Part shown: piece after piece, positions 51,945 to 61,185 of the stretch
Layout of the letters: every line of letters starts with the position of its first letter
Position numbering within the stretch: position 1 is the first letter of the stretch
Translations under genes and position numbers: made by a program
Notes under the pieces: generated by a model
The model's input: only the letters and a program-made list of their open reading frames with translations
What the model was told of the DNA's origin: nothing
Databases searched by the model: none
Assembly: GCA_024277555.1 (NCBI GenBank)
Contig: JAJRUY010000320.1
Span: forward strand, 13,063 to 77,062
Direction of reading: 5' to 3'
Length of the DNA stretch: 64,000 nt
From: Gammaproteobacteria bacterium
GTDB lineage: Bacteria > Pseudomonadota > Gammaproteobacteria > Chromatiales > Chromatiaceae

Positions 51945-53174
51945 ATGAAAATGAATGCTTACATCGCCGGTGTGGGGATGACCCGCTTCGGCAAGCACCT
52001 GGAAACACCGCTGAAATCTTTGGCCGGTGCGGCCGTTAAAGAGGCTCTTGCCGATGCCGGCCTGGTAAATGGGGACATCCAGGCCGCCTACATGGGTAAT
52101 GCCGCCGGCGGGGTGGTCCAGGGCCAGGAGATGATCTCCGGCCAGGTGGCTCTGCGGGAGCTTGGCATTGGCAAAATTCCCGTGGTTAATGTGGAAAATG
52201 CCTGTGCGACTTCTTCGACGGCCTTCAACCAGGCCTGCGCGATGGTCACTGCCGGCTTTTACGACGTGGTCCTGGTGTGTGGCTTTGAAAAATTGTTTCA
52301 TGAAGACAAGGCGCGCACTTTTGCGGCTTTCGATGGCGCAGTCGACACCGAACAAGCTGACGGCATGACAGGCGCATTACAGGCCCTTGCTGACCTGGCG
52401 GGTGAAGAAGTGGATTTTGCCAATGCCGGCAAGACCCGTTCCGTTTTTATGGACATCTATTCGCTGATGGCGATTGCCCACATGAAAGACTATGGGACAA
52501 CGGTTGAGCAGTTCGCCGGTGTAACAGCCAAGAATTCATATCACGGAAGTCTCAATCCGCGGGCGCAGTTCCAACAGGAAATGACCATTGGGGAAGTGCT
52601 CGAATCCCGTGAAATTATTTATCCGCTGACCCTGCCGATGTGTTCACCCATCGGCGATGGTGCCGCGGCGCTGGTGGTCGTCAGCGAACGCAAAGCGAAA
52701 CAGATGGGCTTGAGCAAGCCGGTCCGGGTGTTGTCATCAGCACTGGTTTCGGGCTGGGATAAAGATCCAGACGTGGGAGCCTATGCAGCGGGCCTGGCCT
52801 ATGCGGCTGCCGGTGTTGGCCCGCAAGACCTGAGTCTGGTGGAGCTACACGATGCTTCCGCCCCGTCTGAGATTGTCGCCTATGAATACCTTGGCCTGTG
52901 TGCCAAGGGCGAGGGCGGTCGGTTGATCGATGAAGGCACCACCCGCCTAGGCGGAAAGTTACCGGTGAACGTATCCGGTGGCCTGCTGCGCAAAGGGCAC
53001 CCCATTGGAGCCAGCGGCACCGCACAACTGGTGGAAATCACCGAGCAATTGCAGGGCCGATGCGGATCCAGGCAAGTTGAAAATGCCCGCATCGGACTGG
53101 CCCACAATGGCGGTGGCATGATCGGGCTCGACGCCGCCGCCACTGTTGTTTCAATTCTGGCTCGCGAGGACTGA
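51945..53174 (+). CDS. SCP-x-like thiolase
   Basis: The 409-residue protein has the nucleophile Cys87 in VENACATSS, His in ELHDASA and the second His in RKGHPIGASG. The C-terminal AHNGGG replaces the CxG of classic thiolases. This is the SCP-x/lipid-transfer thiolase branch, which often acts on steroid or branched side chains and usually pairs with a DUF35 protein. No DUF35 protein is found here, which is unusual. It is 3 bases from the acyl-CoA ligase. Confidence 0.85.
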   Translation: MKMNAYIAGVGMTRFGKHLETPLKSLAGAAVKEALADAGLVNGDIQAAYMGNAAGGVVQGQEMISGQVALRELGIGKIPVVNVENACATSSTAFNQACAMVTAGFYDVVLVCGFEKLFHEDKARTFAAFDGAVDTEQADGMTGALQALADLAGEEVDFANAGKTRSVFMDIYSLMAIAHMKDYGTTVEQFAGVTAKNSYHGSLNPRAQFQQEMTIGEVLESREIIYPLTLPMCSPIGDGAAALVVVSERKAKQMGLSKPVRVLSSALVSGWDKDPDVGAYAAGLAYAAAGVGPQDLSLVELHDASAPSEIVAYEYLGLCAKGEGGRLIDEGTTRLGGKLPVNVSGGLLRKGHPIGASGTAQLVEITEQLQGRCGSRQVENARIGLAHNGGGMIGLDAAATVVSILARED

Positions 53175-53177
53175 ACC

Positions 53178-54776
53178 ATGAGTAATCTGTCTATTTTGGC
53201 CAACCGTGTTGCTGACTGGGCTGCTAAACGGCCCGATGATGAATTACTGACTTTCGTCAGCATCGACGACAACGGTAACTTTGTGGAAGAAACACGCAGC
53301 TACCAGCAATTGTGGGATAAAGGCCAGCGTCTTGCTGTCTGGTTGAAACAAAAGGGCATGCAAAAAGGCGACTCCTTCGGCGTCGTCATGCAGAACCACC
53401 CCGAGTTCGTGGACCTGATGATCGCTTCTTCCATCGCCGGGACCATCTTTGTCCCGATTGATGCCCGTGTACGGGGCAGTAAACTCAAATACATGCTGGA
53501 CTTTGCCGAATGCAAGGGCGCTGTGGTGGCAGACTATGCCATGGGCAGCGTTACAGAAGTCTGGATGGACCGGCAGCAGAACTGGATATTGCCCCTGACA
53601 CCGGCCGGAGCCGCCGACGGCGGTGACAATGTTACGGACATCCTTGCCAGCCCCATGCCATCACCGCAGTTGCCCGTCGCCAGCACAGACCCATCGGCGC
53701 CGATGCAGATGTTATATACCTCCGGCACGACAGGTGATCCGAAGGCCATATTGTCGGCCCATAACCGCCTGGATGCGGTACCGGTGATCGCAGGCGTACT
53801 GGGCCTGACGGAGGAGGACAGACCGTACACCGGCTTGTCACTGACCCACGCAAATGCCCAATTGGTTACCCTTGGCTGCATCCTGGTGCTGGGGCTTCGC
53901 GGGGTAATCAGTCGTAAATTCACCAAGTCGCGTTTATGGGATATCACCCGCCAGTATGGTTGTACCTGGTTCAATTTACTGGGTGGTATGACAACAGCCA
54001 TTTTTGCAGAACCCCCGCAAGACAATGACGCGGACAACCCGGTGCGCATTATCCTCAGTGCCGGCATGCCGGCTGCTATCTGGGACGAATTCGAACATCG
54101 CTTCGATATCAAGCTGGCCGAATTTTACGGCGCTGCTGAAGGTGGCTTGACGTTTAACCCTGCAGGGGTCGGTCCGGTCGGCAGTTGCGGCAAGGCACCA
54201 CCGTTCCTGGAGTTAAGAATATTCGACGCCGACGGCAATGAGTGTGGGCCCGGTGAGTCGGGTGAGGTATGTTTCCGGAATGCAGATGGCAGTTCTCCGG
54301 TGGTGGAGTATTACAGGAACCCCGAGGCATCGAGGCAGAAGACCGAAGGCGGCTGGCTACACATGGGCGATATCGGTCATGTGGATGAAGACGGCTGGCT
54401 GTTTTTCGAGTATCGGGTCGGTGGAGGAATTCGCCGCAACGGTGATTTCGTCAACCCGGCTTTTGTAGAGAAAGTTCTGTCACAGATCGATGTGATCGAT
54501 GACGTGTTTGTCTATGGCGCGCCCATGCCGGGCATGGCACCGGGTGAAATGGAACCGGTCGCAGCGATGGTGCTGAATGACCCGGCGTCATTCGCGCCAG
54601 CAGATGTGTTCAGCCTGTGCCGGGATCACCTGGAAGCCAACTCTGTCCCGGGTTTTCTGCAAATCGTCGATAAAATCCCCAAAACCGCTTCAGAGAAGCC
54701 CCAGGAACGGTTCCTGCTGGAAAAATTTAATGTGGCTGCCAGCAATGTCTATGCAGCCTCGGACTACCGGCGATGA
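53178..54776 (+). CDS. AMP-dependent acyl-CoA synthetase
   Basis: The 532-residue ANL enzyme has the ATP P-loop TSGTTGDPKA (residues 181-190), the EFYGAAEGG segment and a C-terminal domain ending in KPQERFLL. It should activate a carboxylic acid substrate to its CoA thioester, the first step of beta-oxidation. The catalytic Lys region near residue 512 reads KTASEKPQ; a clear KxxK Lys is not certain. Overlaps the SDR gene by 4 bases. Confidence 0.87.
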   Translation: MSNLSILANRVADWAAKRPDDELLTFVSIDDNGNFVEETRSYQQLWDKGQRLAVWLKQKGMQKGDSFGVVMQNHPEFVDLMIASSIAGTIFVPIDARVRGSKLKYMLDFAECKGAVVADYAMGSVTEVWMDRQQNWILPLTPAGAADGGDNVTDILASPMPSPQLPVASTDPSAPMQMLYTSGTTGDPKAILSAHNRLDAVPVIAGVLGLTEEDRPYTGLSLTHANAQLVTLGCILVLGLRGVISRKFTKSRLWDITRQYGCTWFNLLGGMTTAIFAEPPQDNDADNPVRIILSAGMPAAIWDEFEHRFDIKLAEFYGAAEGGLTFNPAGVGPVGSCGKAPPFLELRIFDADGNECGPGESGEVCFRNADGSSPVVEYYRNPEASRQKTEGGWLHMGDIGHVDEDGWLFFEYRVGGGIRRNGDFVNPAFVEKVLSQIDVIDDVFVYGAPMPGMAPGEMEPVAAMVLNDPASFAPADVFSLCRDHLEANSVPGFLQIVDKIPKTASEKPQERFLLEKFNVAASNVYAASDYRR

Positions 54777-55534
54777 AAACAGTATTTATAACGGGTGCGG
54801 CAGCGGGAATCGGTCTCGCAATAGCAAAACGGTTTGCCACCGAAGGGTGGTTCGTGGGCCTGTATGACATCAATAAAGAGGCCATTGATCAGTTGCTGCA
54901 GACGCAGGAGTTCAGTAATGCCTGTGGTGGCCACTGTGATGTAACCAGCCGTGATTCGGTCAGCCGGGCACTACAGGGCTTTGCCGAACGCAGCGGCGGA
55001 CGCCTGGACGTACTGGTCAATAACGCAGGCGTGCTTGCCTCAGGACTTTTCGCGGACATTGATCATGCTGCACACGAAAGAATTATCCAGGTCAATGTGC
55101 AGGGTCTGACCAATGTGGCTCAAATCGCTTTTCCGTGGTTGAAAAAAACCCCGGGTTCCACGCTGGTCAATATGTGCTCTGTGTCTTCCGTACACGGGAT
55201 TCCGCAACTGGCTGTTTACAGCGCCAGCAAATTCTATGTCAACGGATTGAGCCAGGCACTGAGCATCGAATGGGCCGAACACGGTATCCGTGTTTTGGCA
55301 ATTAAACCACCATTTGTGAAAACGGCCATGGTTGAGAATATTCCGGAGCAATTGATGGACAAGTTTACCGTGGACCTGGTTCCGGAACAGATTGCCGATG
55401 TTGTGATGTCCGCACTGAACGGTTCGGGTCAGAGCTATATCGTGAGCATGAAGGCAAAAGTCTGGGCGGCGCTGGTAAAGCTTCTTCCCGGGCGCCTCGG
55501 GCGCGGTCTGACAAAGTCACTGACCGGTTATTAA
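54773..55534 (+). CDS. Short-chain dehydrogenase/reductase
   Basis: Classical SDR of 253 residues with TGAAAGIG (residues 7-14), NNAG (83-86), a Ser in CSVSS and the YxxxK pair Tyr149/Lys153. Its C-terminus is hydrophobic and basic, suggesting membrane attachment. In this operon it could act as a 3-hydroxyacyl-CoA or other alcohol dehydrogenase. Start overlaps the ligase stop as ATGA. Confidence 0.88.
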   Translation: MKTVFITGAAAGIGLAIAKRFATEGWFVGLYDINKEAIDQLLQTQEFSNACGGHCDVTSRDSVSRALQGFAERSGGRLDVLVNNAGVLASGLFADIDHAAHERIIQVNVQGLTNVAQIAFPWLKKTPGSTLVNMCSVSSVHGIPQLAVYSASKFYVNGLSQALSIEWAEHGIRVLAIKPPFVKTAMVENIPEQLMDKFTVDLVPEQIADVVMSALNGSGQSYIVSMKAKVWAALVKLLPGRLGRGLTKSLTGY

Positions 55535-55591
55535 GGCGCGCACGCTGGTGTTAAACAAATACATTGAAAAATCAATTTGACGGTGAAAATT

Positions 55592-56821
55592 ATGTCTGAA
55601 TATATCAATTTACCCCTTAGCGGCCTGGAAGGCCCCTTGTCAGAAATGGAAGAAACCGTGCAGGATACGGCACATCGTTTTGCCAGGGATGTCCTGCGAC
55701 CTGCGGGCGAGACTATCGATGCCCTGTCTGCCGATGAAGCGCTGGCACCGGAATCTCCATTGTGGAAGGTATTGGAACAGGCAGGCGAACTTGGTCTGAC
55801 CGTATCCGCCATGGCCGAGATGTCACCATCGGAAGGCGCAAGGCTGATGTTAATTGCTACTGAAGAACTGGCCTGGGGCGATGCCGGCCTGGCTGGAATG
55901 ATGCTGGTCAGCCAGATGCCTGCGGTTTTCAGCGTGGTTGCCGGTCGCCTGGATCTGATTGAATATTGTGAAAGTAAAATTGGTTGCTGGGGTATCACCG
56001 AACCGGATCACGGCAGCGACATGCTGGATCACGACGGCTCAATGCAGGCTGGCAATGGCCAATACGGCCGGCCCAACTGTGTGGCCCGTATTGATGGCGA
56101 CAAGGTGATCATCAACGGTCAGAAGTCTGCATGGGTATCCGGTGCCATGACAGCAAACCTGTGCGCGCTTTATTGCCATATCGAGCAGGACGGTGATATC
56201 AAGCCCGGCATCACGGTACTGGTACCGCTTGATTTGCCTGGTGTCAGTCGGGGCAAGCCGCTGGATAAAATTGGTTTCCGCGCACTGAATCAGGGTGAGC
56301 TGTATTTCGATAATGTCGAAGTGCCGATCAATTTGATGCTGGCCGGGCCGGACAAATACGCGCACCAGGTGTACCACACACTGGCCGAGGCCAATGTGCA
56401 TGTTGGCAACATTGCGGTTGGTATTGCACGTGCAGCTTACGAGCACGCCCTGGCTTATGCCCACGAGCGCAAGGCCGGCGGTCAGACCATCATTTTGCAC
56501 CAGAATGTCCACTACCGGCTATTCCATATGTTCCGCAAAATCGAGGCGGCCCGTGCGCTGGTTCGCCGTGCGGCTGAATACAACGCAACCGCGCCATCCG
56601 CAGCCCTGCAAGGTTCTATTGCAGCCAAGGTGACCGCCACTCAAGCCGCCTTTGAAGTTGCCAGCGACGCCATGCAGATTTTCGGCGGTAATGGTGTGTC
56701 GAAGGAATATCCGATGGAAAAACTGCTGCGGGATGCCAGGGCTGGCCTGATCGCGGATGGCTGCAACGAAGTGCTTGCTATGAAAGGCGGGTCCCTGCTG
56801 ATCAATCCTGAGCTGTTATAA
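55592..56821 (+). CDS. Acyl-CoA dehydrogenase
   Basis: A 409-residue acyl-CoA dehydrogenase with WGITEPDHGSD (FAD/substrate segment, residues 133-143), GGNGVSKEYPMEKLLRDARA and a final GCNEVL. The position that carries the catalytic Glu in many family members (YEGT) reads ADGC, with Asp, so the base may be elsewhere as in isovaleryl-CoA dehydrogenase types. ATG 55592 is preferred to TTG 55577. It begins 57 bases after the SDR, so it is probably still in the operon. Confidence 0.87.
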   Translation: MSEYINLPLSGLEGPLSEMEETVQDTAHRFARDVLRPAGETIDALSADEALAPESPLWKVLEQAGELGLTVSAMAEMSPSEGARLMLIATEELAWGDAGLAGMMLVSQMPAVFSVVAGRLDLIEYCESKIGCWGITEPDHGSDMLDHDGSMQAGNGQYGRPNCVARIDGDKVIINGQKSAWVSGAMTANLCALYCHIEQDGDIKPGITVLVPLDLPGVSRGKPLDKIGFRALNQGELYFDNVEVPINLMLAGPDKYAHQVYHTLAEANVHVGNIAVGIARAAYEHALAYAHERKAGGQTIILHQNVHYRLFHMFRKIEAARALVRRAAEYNATAPSAALQGSIAAKVTATQAAFEVASDAMQIFGGNGVSKEYPMEKLLRDARAGLIADGCNEVLAMKGGSLLINPELL

Positions 56822-56838
56822 ATGACTGTGAAAAAGAA

Positions 56839-57219
56839 ATGCCGATGAAAGCCATGTTTATTTCTGCGGCCTGGTTCAACTGGATTGCGGCGCTTGGTTT
56901 TGGCTTTGCAGGTGAGTGGCTGCTGCCGATGTTTTCCATGCAGCCTTCACCAACTGCGCTGTTTTTTGTTCATCTTTTCTGCGCACTGGTGTTTGTATTC
57001 GGCTTTGCGTACTACCGGGCGGCAACAGATCTGGCCGGGCAGGCACCAGCCATCCGGCTGGGTGCCATCGCAAAACTGGCCATTGTCGTTGTTGCATCCG
57101 TGGATGTAATCCTGGGGCTGGTCAGTTGGCCAATACTTGTTGTCATTGCTGGCGATCTGATCTATGCACTGCTGTTCTTCAGGGCCCTGGCCTGCTTGCC
57201 CGCGCCGGTGAGGGTTTGA
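56839..57219 (+). CDS. Small hypothetical membrane protein
   Basis: The 126-residue protein (or 124 from ATG 56845) has four hydrophobic segments, approximately residues 6-25, 38-60, 72-92 and 97-117, and no recognised motif. It is 17 bases from the acyl-CoA dehydrogenase gene and 46 from the next SDR, so it is probably part of the same transcript. Function unknown. Confidence 0.72.
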   Translation: MPMKAMFISAAWFNWIAALGFGFAGEWLLPMFSMQPSPTALFFVHLFCALVFVFGFAYYRAATDLAGQAPAIRLGAIAKLAIVVVASVDVILGLVSWPILVVIAGDLIYALLFFRALACLPAPVRV

Positions 57220-57265
57220 ATTGAATCAATGCAACAACATGACCTGGGAAGTTGAGGAGTAGAAA

Positions 57266-58042
57266 ATGACTGAAAGACTGAAATCAAAAGTATGCCTGGT
57301 AACCGGTGGCGGCAGCGGCATCGGAGAGGCCATTTGTAAACGATTTGCCGAAGAAGGTGCAAACGTGATTGTAGCGGACATCAACCCCGAATCAGCCCGG
57401 CGCGTGGCAGGCGATATATCAGCCGCCGGCGGGAAGGCTGTGGCCAGGGAGCAGGATGTAACCGATCCTGACCTGTGGAACAGCCTGGTGGATGGGATCG
57501 TCGGGGAGCTCGGTAGTCTCGATGTACTGGTCAACAACGCGGGCATCGGTGTGATCATGCCCATCGAACAGGAAACCCTCGAAGGCTGGCGCAGGATGCA
57601 GTCAGTAAACATGGAATCCGTGTTTCTCGGCACCCAGGCTGCCATCCGCGTGATGAAGGGTCATGGTGGCTCAATCGTCAATATATCTTCAATCGAGGGA
57701 ATCATCGGTGAACCGCTGGTTCCGGCCTATAACGCATCCAAAGGCGGGGTGCGTATCTTCACCAAGTCCGCCGCATTGCATTGTGCCCAGGAGGGTTACG
57801 GCATTCGCGTGAATTCCGTGCATCCCGGCTATGTCGGCACCGCGATGGTTGCGGAAGCTATCGGCAGCATGCCACCTGAGCAGGGGCTGGCCTTTCAGCA
57901 GGAATTACTGACACGGATACCGTTGGGTCGCGTCGCTGAAGCGGTGGAAATCGCCAACACGGTTCTGTTTCTTGCCTCGGACGAAGCCAGTTACATGACT
58001 GGCTCGGAACTCGTAGTGGACGGGGGCTACACAGCTCGTTAA
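57266..58042 (+). CDS. Short-chain dehydrogenase/reductase
   Basis: Classical SDR of 258 residues with TGGGSGIG (residues 13-20), NNAG (90-93), Ser142 and the Tyr155/Lys159 pair (YNASK). The C-terminal MTGSELVVDGGY is standard. It resembles cyclic-alcohol or hydroxysteroid dehydrogenases in this class, which fits the oxidation of an alicyclic or steroid alcohol, but substrate cannot be fixed from sequence. AGGAG-like bases precede its ATG. Confidence 0.88.
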   Translation: MTERLKSKVCLVTGGGSGIGEAICKRFAEEGANVIVADINPESARRVAGDISAAGGKAVAREQDVTDPDLWNSLVDGIVGELGSLDVLVNNAGIGVIMPIEQETLEGWRRMQSVNMESVFLGTQAAIRVMKGHGGSIVNISSIEGIIGEPLVPAYNASKGGVRIFTKSAALHCAQEGYGIRVNSVHPGYVGTAMVAEAIGSMPPEQGLAFQQELLTRIPLGRVAEAVEIANTVLFLASDEASYMTGSELVVDGGYTAR

Positions 58043-58117
58043 GCCCCATATTACATGAACATTTAAATACAGAAAATTAAACCAAGCATGAATACTACAA
58101 TGAGCAGGGAAATAGCA

Positions 58118-60139
58118 ATGAAAATCAGAATTAAAATCAGACAACCATTGACAAATCCGGCGCTTGCCACATTATTTTTGATCGTGGCGTTGCTTCCCGG
58201 CACGGCTGTCTATGGGGCGACAAAAGTAACGCCTGATACCTTTATCCGGGCTGAGTCCGACCGGATGTTTTCAGATATTGCAAAGCAGGCCAGCGGCGTC
58301 AATAAACTCTTTCATTTCCGTCATATCACACCGCTGGACAGGCAGACGGTCATCCGCATGAACAAGGATACGCTCTATTCCATGGGCATTGTGGATACAC
58401 ACAAGGGGGCAACCATCACCTTTCCTGAAATCCCCGATGGTCGTTACGCATCGATTTACCTGGTGGATAACGATCACTATGTGCCGGCGGTGTTTTACAA
58501 GCCGGGTATATACAAACTGCCCCGGGACACCAAATATCTGGGCATAGGCGTACGTATCCAGTTGTTCAATCCGGATGATCCGGAGGAGATCAAACTGATC
58601 AACCAACTGCAGGACCAGTTCGTTATCAAAGCCAATTCGGCTGATCCATTCCCAGCTTTCAAATGGGACAAGGCATCTCTGAAAGCCCTGCATGCCCAGT
58701 ATGAAAAAGAAGCGACCGGCTACAGTAACTGGAATGGCACGCAGGGTCCACGTGGAAAAGTTAATGAAAAGACCCGTCATATCGCCGCCGCAGCCGTCTG
58801 GGGGCTTTTCCCGGAAAAGGATGCAACCTATCTGAATTACAGTGGTGAACATGATACCGGCTCTTGCTGGCAGGCAAGCTATCCGGCTCCGGAAAACAAG
58901 GCATTCTGGTCGATCACGGTATACGGCAAGGACGGTTTCCTCAAGCATGAGAACTCGATCGTTAATTCATCCAACGTCAAGCTCAATAATGATGGAACCT
59001 TCACCGTCTATTACGGTTCTCGTGCGCTGTGTGGAAAGGTTGCCAACCGGCTTGACGTTACACCGGGCTGGAACTTTCTGATGCGTATTTATCGCCCCGG
59101 AGAATCGGTGTTGGACGGCAGCTATAAGTTGCCGGAAGCACAAAGGTATGTGCGCGACATGATCGAGAACTATATCCGGGAATTTCCCAACCAGGAACAG
59201 GCCGAGATGATGAATGCCTGGTTGAAGGAGCACGACAAGGGCACCTTCTGGTTCACCGGCCTGGTGGATCCGGACGATGATACCGTCATTACGCCGCAGG
59301 CTACCGTGGATTACGGCTACAACTGGTTCAGCCTTTCCGATGGACCAGCCATTGTGAATACTCCGCAGTACGATAAATTCTTCTCCGTGTCAGTGTTTGA
59401 CATGAAGCACAACGTACCTGCAGTCATCGTCAATCCCGGCAAACCCATTGTGTTAATGCGACCAGGGCAGGAAAAGCCCAGCGGTGATTTCCATGTGGTG
59501 GAACTGGAAACAGATCAGGGCCTGGTGTTCACGCGAATGGTGGTGGTTGACAACCTGCAAGAAGTTGAAGGTTTGAGACAGTATTTCAGCATGGAAGGCG
59601 GCAAGGGTGATATGCATCGAGAGGTCTATAAGTTCTCTCCCGCGATCAAGAAATCAGCGCTGGCGATGATCAGCCATTCTTTGTCTTATGTGAATCCGGA
59701 TGTCGCGTTTGGTGAAAAATCCGGTGATGCGGGTGAGTTGAGCCTGGCTGCAGGTGTCATGCTGGGGCAATTGGGTACCCCGGCAGATACGGTGCGCTAT
59801 GGTCTTATTCTGGCTGATGAGCATGGCAAGCCATTCAATGACAAGGACACTTATGTCCTGACCGTTCCAGCAGGTATTGTGCATGACAACGGCTATTTCT
59901 CGGTAACGCTTTACGGCTCTGATAATAAGCTGCTGATACCCAACGACAGAAAAGTCTACGACAGCACGACCTATACCGCAGAGAAAAATTCAGATGGCAC
60001 CTACACCGTCACACTGAGCCCTTCCGGTGAAGGCGAGAACGGCATACCCACCGGTGGAAAAGTATTTTACGGAATACTCAGAGCCTACGTCCCGGTCAAG
60101 GGAGCGGATATGACGGTCAGGGTAAAGACAAAGAAATAG
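58118..60139 (+). CDS. Exported DUF1254/DUF1214 protein with duplicated domains
   Basis: From ATG 58118, which has AGGGA 8 bases upstream, the product is 673 residues with a signal peptide (about residues 1-32, VYGA cleavage). DUF1254-like and DUF1214-like segments appear twice: WSITVYGKDGFL with YLNYSGEHD in the first half, and FSVTLYGSDNKLL in the second. Such proteins are periplasmic with unknown role and recur in hydrocarbon-related clusters. The earlier ATG 58088 would add a polar leader before the signal peptide. Confidence 0.82.
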   Translation: MKIRIKIRQPLTNPALATLFLIVALLPGTAVYGATKVTPDTFIRAESDRMFSDIAKQASGVNKLFHFRHITPLDRQTVIRMNKDTLYSMGIVDTHKGATITFPEIPDGRYASIYLVDNDHYVPAVFYKPGIYKLPRDTKYLGIGVRIQLFNPDDPEEIKLINQLQDQFVIKANSADPFPAFKWDKASLKALHAQYEKEATGYSNWNGTQGPRGKVNEKTRHIAAAAVWGLFPEKDATYLNYSGEHDTGSCWQASYPAPENKAFWSITVYGKDGFLKHENSIVNSSNVKLNNDGTFTVYYGSRALCGKVANRLDVTPGWNFLMRIYRPGESVLDGSYKLPEAQRYVRDMIENYIREFPNQEQAEMMNAWLKEHDKGTFWFTGLVDPDDDTVITPQATVDYGYNWFSLSDGPAIVNTPQYDKFFSVSVFDMKHNVPAVIVNPGKPIVLMRPGQEKPSGDFHVVELETDQGLVFTRMVVVDNLQEVEGLRQYFSMEGGKGDMHREVYKFSPAIKKSALAMISHSLSYVNPDVAFGEKSGDAGELSLAAGVMLGQLGTPADTVRYGLILADEHGKPFNDKDTYVLTVPAGIVHDNGYFSVTLYGSDNKLLIPNDRKVYDSTTYTAEKNSDGTYTVTLSPSGEGENGIPTGGKVFYGILRAYVPVKGADMTVRVKTKK

Positions 60140-60149
60140 AGGATCCCTG

Positions 60150-60929
60150 ATGAACACACTAGCCAATTCAGCCCTTCCCGGCGGCAAGCGAGCGTCAGCC
60201 CCCGGCTGGGCCGTTGCCATGAACCGGTGGTTGCGCTACCTGACGGAAGACCTGGGCGGCGGCCCGCGTGTAATCCGGATCGCGCAGATGATCAATTTTC
60301 ATAAAGTAATCACCATTTTCCTGATCTACGCGATGATGGTGTACTTCAATAATTACTCAACGGCTGCCTGGATATACCTGGCACTGCAAGGTACCTACGG
60401 TTACTGCTGGTTGATCAAGGATTTCTCTTTTCGCGATGTTTATTTCGACAAGCGGGTGACCTTCGGTGGTGTCCTGGCGACTTATGCAGGGCTGGTTGGG
60501 TGGTACTGGCTATTGCCGTACCTGTTCATTTCCGGAAACGTCCAACCATCGAATGAGATGCTGTGGTTTTGCGTTTCGTTGCACACTCTGGGTTGCGTGC
60601 TGATGGTCGCGGCCGACCTGCAGAAGAACATCGTGCTGCGCCTGCGCAAAGGCCTGATCACGGATGGCGTGTTCACCTATTCACGCAACCCGAATTATCT
60701 CGGTGAGATCATGATCTATGGAACCTATGCACTGTTGGTCGGACACTGGGCTGGTTGGGCTGTAGTTTTGTGGTGCTGGTTCGGTGTGTTCCTGCCACGC
60801 ATGCTTCTCAAGGATGCGTCCATATCCCGGCACTCCGGTTGGTCGGAATACAAGAAACGCAGTGGGCTGCTGATGCCGTGGCGGGTATTCAACGGGCGGG
60901 CTGTTTTTGATCGGGTAAGCAGCAGATGA
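60150..60929 (+). CDS. Membrane methyltransferase-like protein (ICMT/steroid-5-alpha-reductase C-terminal type)
   Basis: The 259-residue protein has several membrane spans (about residues 50-70, 75-92, 108-128, 136-155 and 190-215) and the conserved segment YSRNPNYLGEI, followed by HSGWSEYKKRSG near the end. This is the isoprenylcysteine methyltransferase/steroid 5-alpha-reductase C-terminal fold (DUF1295-like), which uses SAM or NADPH on lipophilic substrates. Reaction unknown. It starts 10 bases after the previous gene. Confidence 0.8.
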   Translation: MNTLANSALPGGKRASAPGWAVAMNRWLRYLTEDLGGGPRVIRIAQMINFHKVITIFLIYAMMVYFNNYSTAAWIYLALQGTYGYCWLIKDFSFRDVYFDKRVTFGGVLATYAGLVGWYWLLPYLFISGNVQPSNEMLWFCVSLHTLGCVLMVAADLQKNIVLRLRKGLITDGVFTYSRNPNYLGEIMIYGTYALLVGHWAGWAVVLWCWFGVFLPRMLLKDASISRHSGWSEYKKRSGLLMPWRVFNGRAVFDRVSSR

Positions 60930-61004
60930 CTATAAAAGCGAAGCGCTCATTGTTGGTCCCCCGCATTTCCCTGGTGCTATTTAAGTGTAAATGCCGGAAA
61001 TTGC

Positions 61005-61033
61005 TTGACTTAGGTCAATTGTCCTTAATGTAT
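61005..61033 (+). promoter_or_regulatory. FNR/Anr-like box overlapping a possible promoter
   Basis: TTGACTTAGGTCAA (61005-61018) is a perfect TTGAC-N4-GTCAA dyad of the CRP/FNR/Dnr type. TTGACT also fits a -35 box with ATGTAT (61028-61033) 17 bases on as a weak -10. It lies upstream of the DUF1302 gene. The 256-base gap from 60930 holds no other gene that I can see. Confidence 0.4.
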
Positions 61034-61185
61034 ACCACCAATGACCTCTTTAAGCCTTTTCGATACCTGTCAGGTTTTTTAGTATGTTGTGTTCAGGAAT
61101 TATACGGGGTGCAGTACTCGTGAAATCTTGCGTGGAACTGAATCCAATTCGAGTTGACTTTGTTAATCGTCTATAGGGAGCGACC

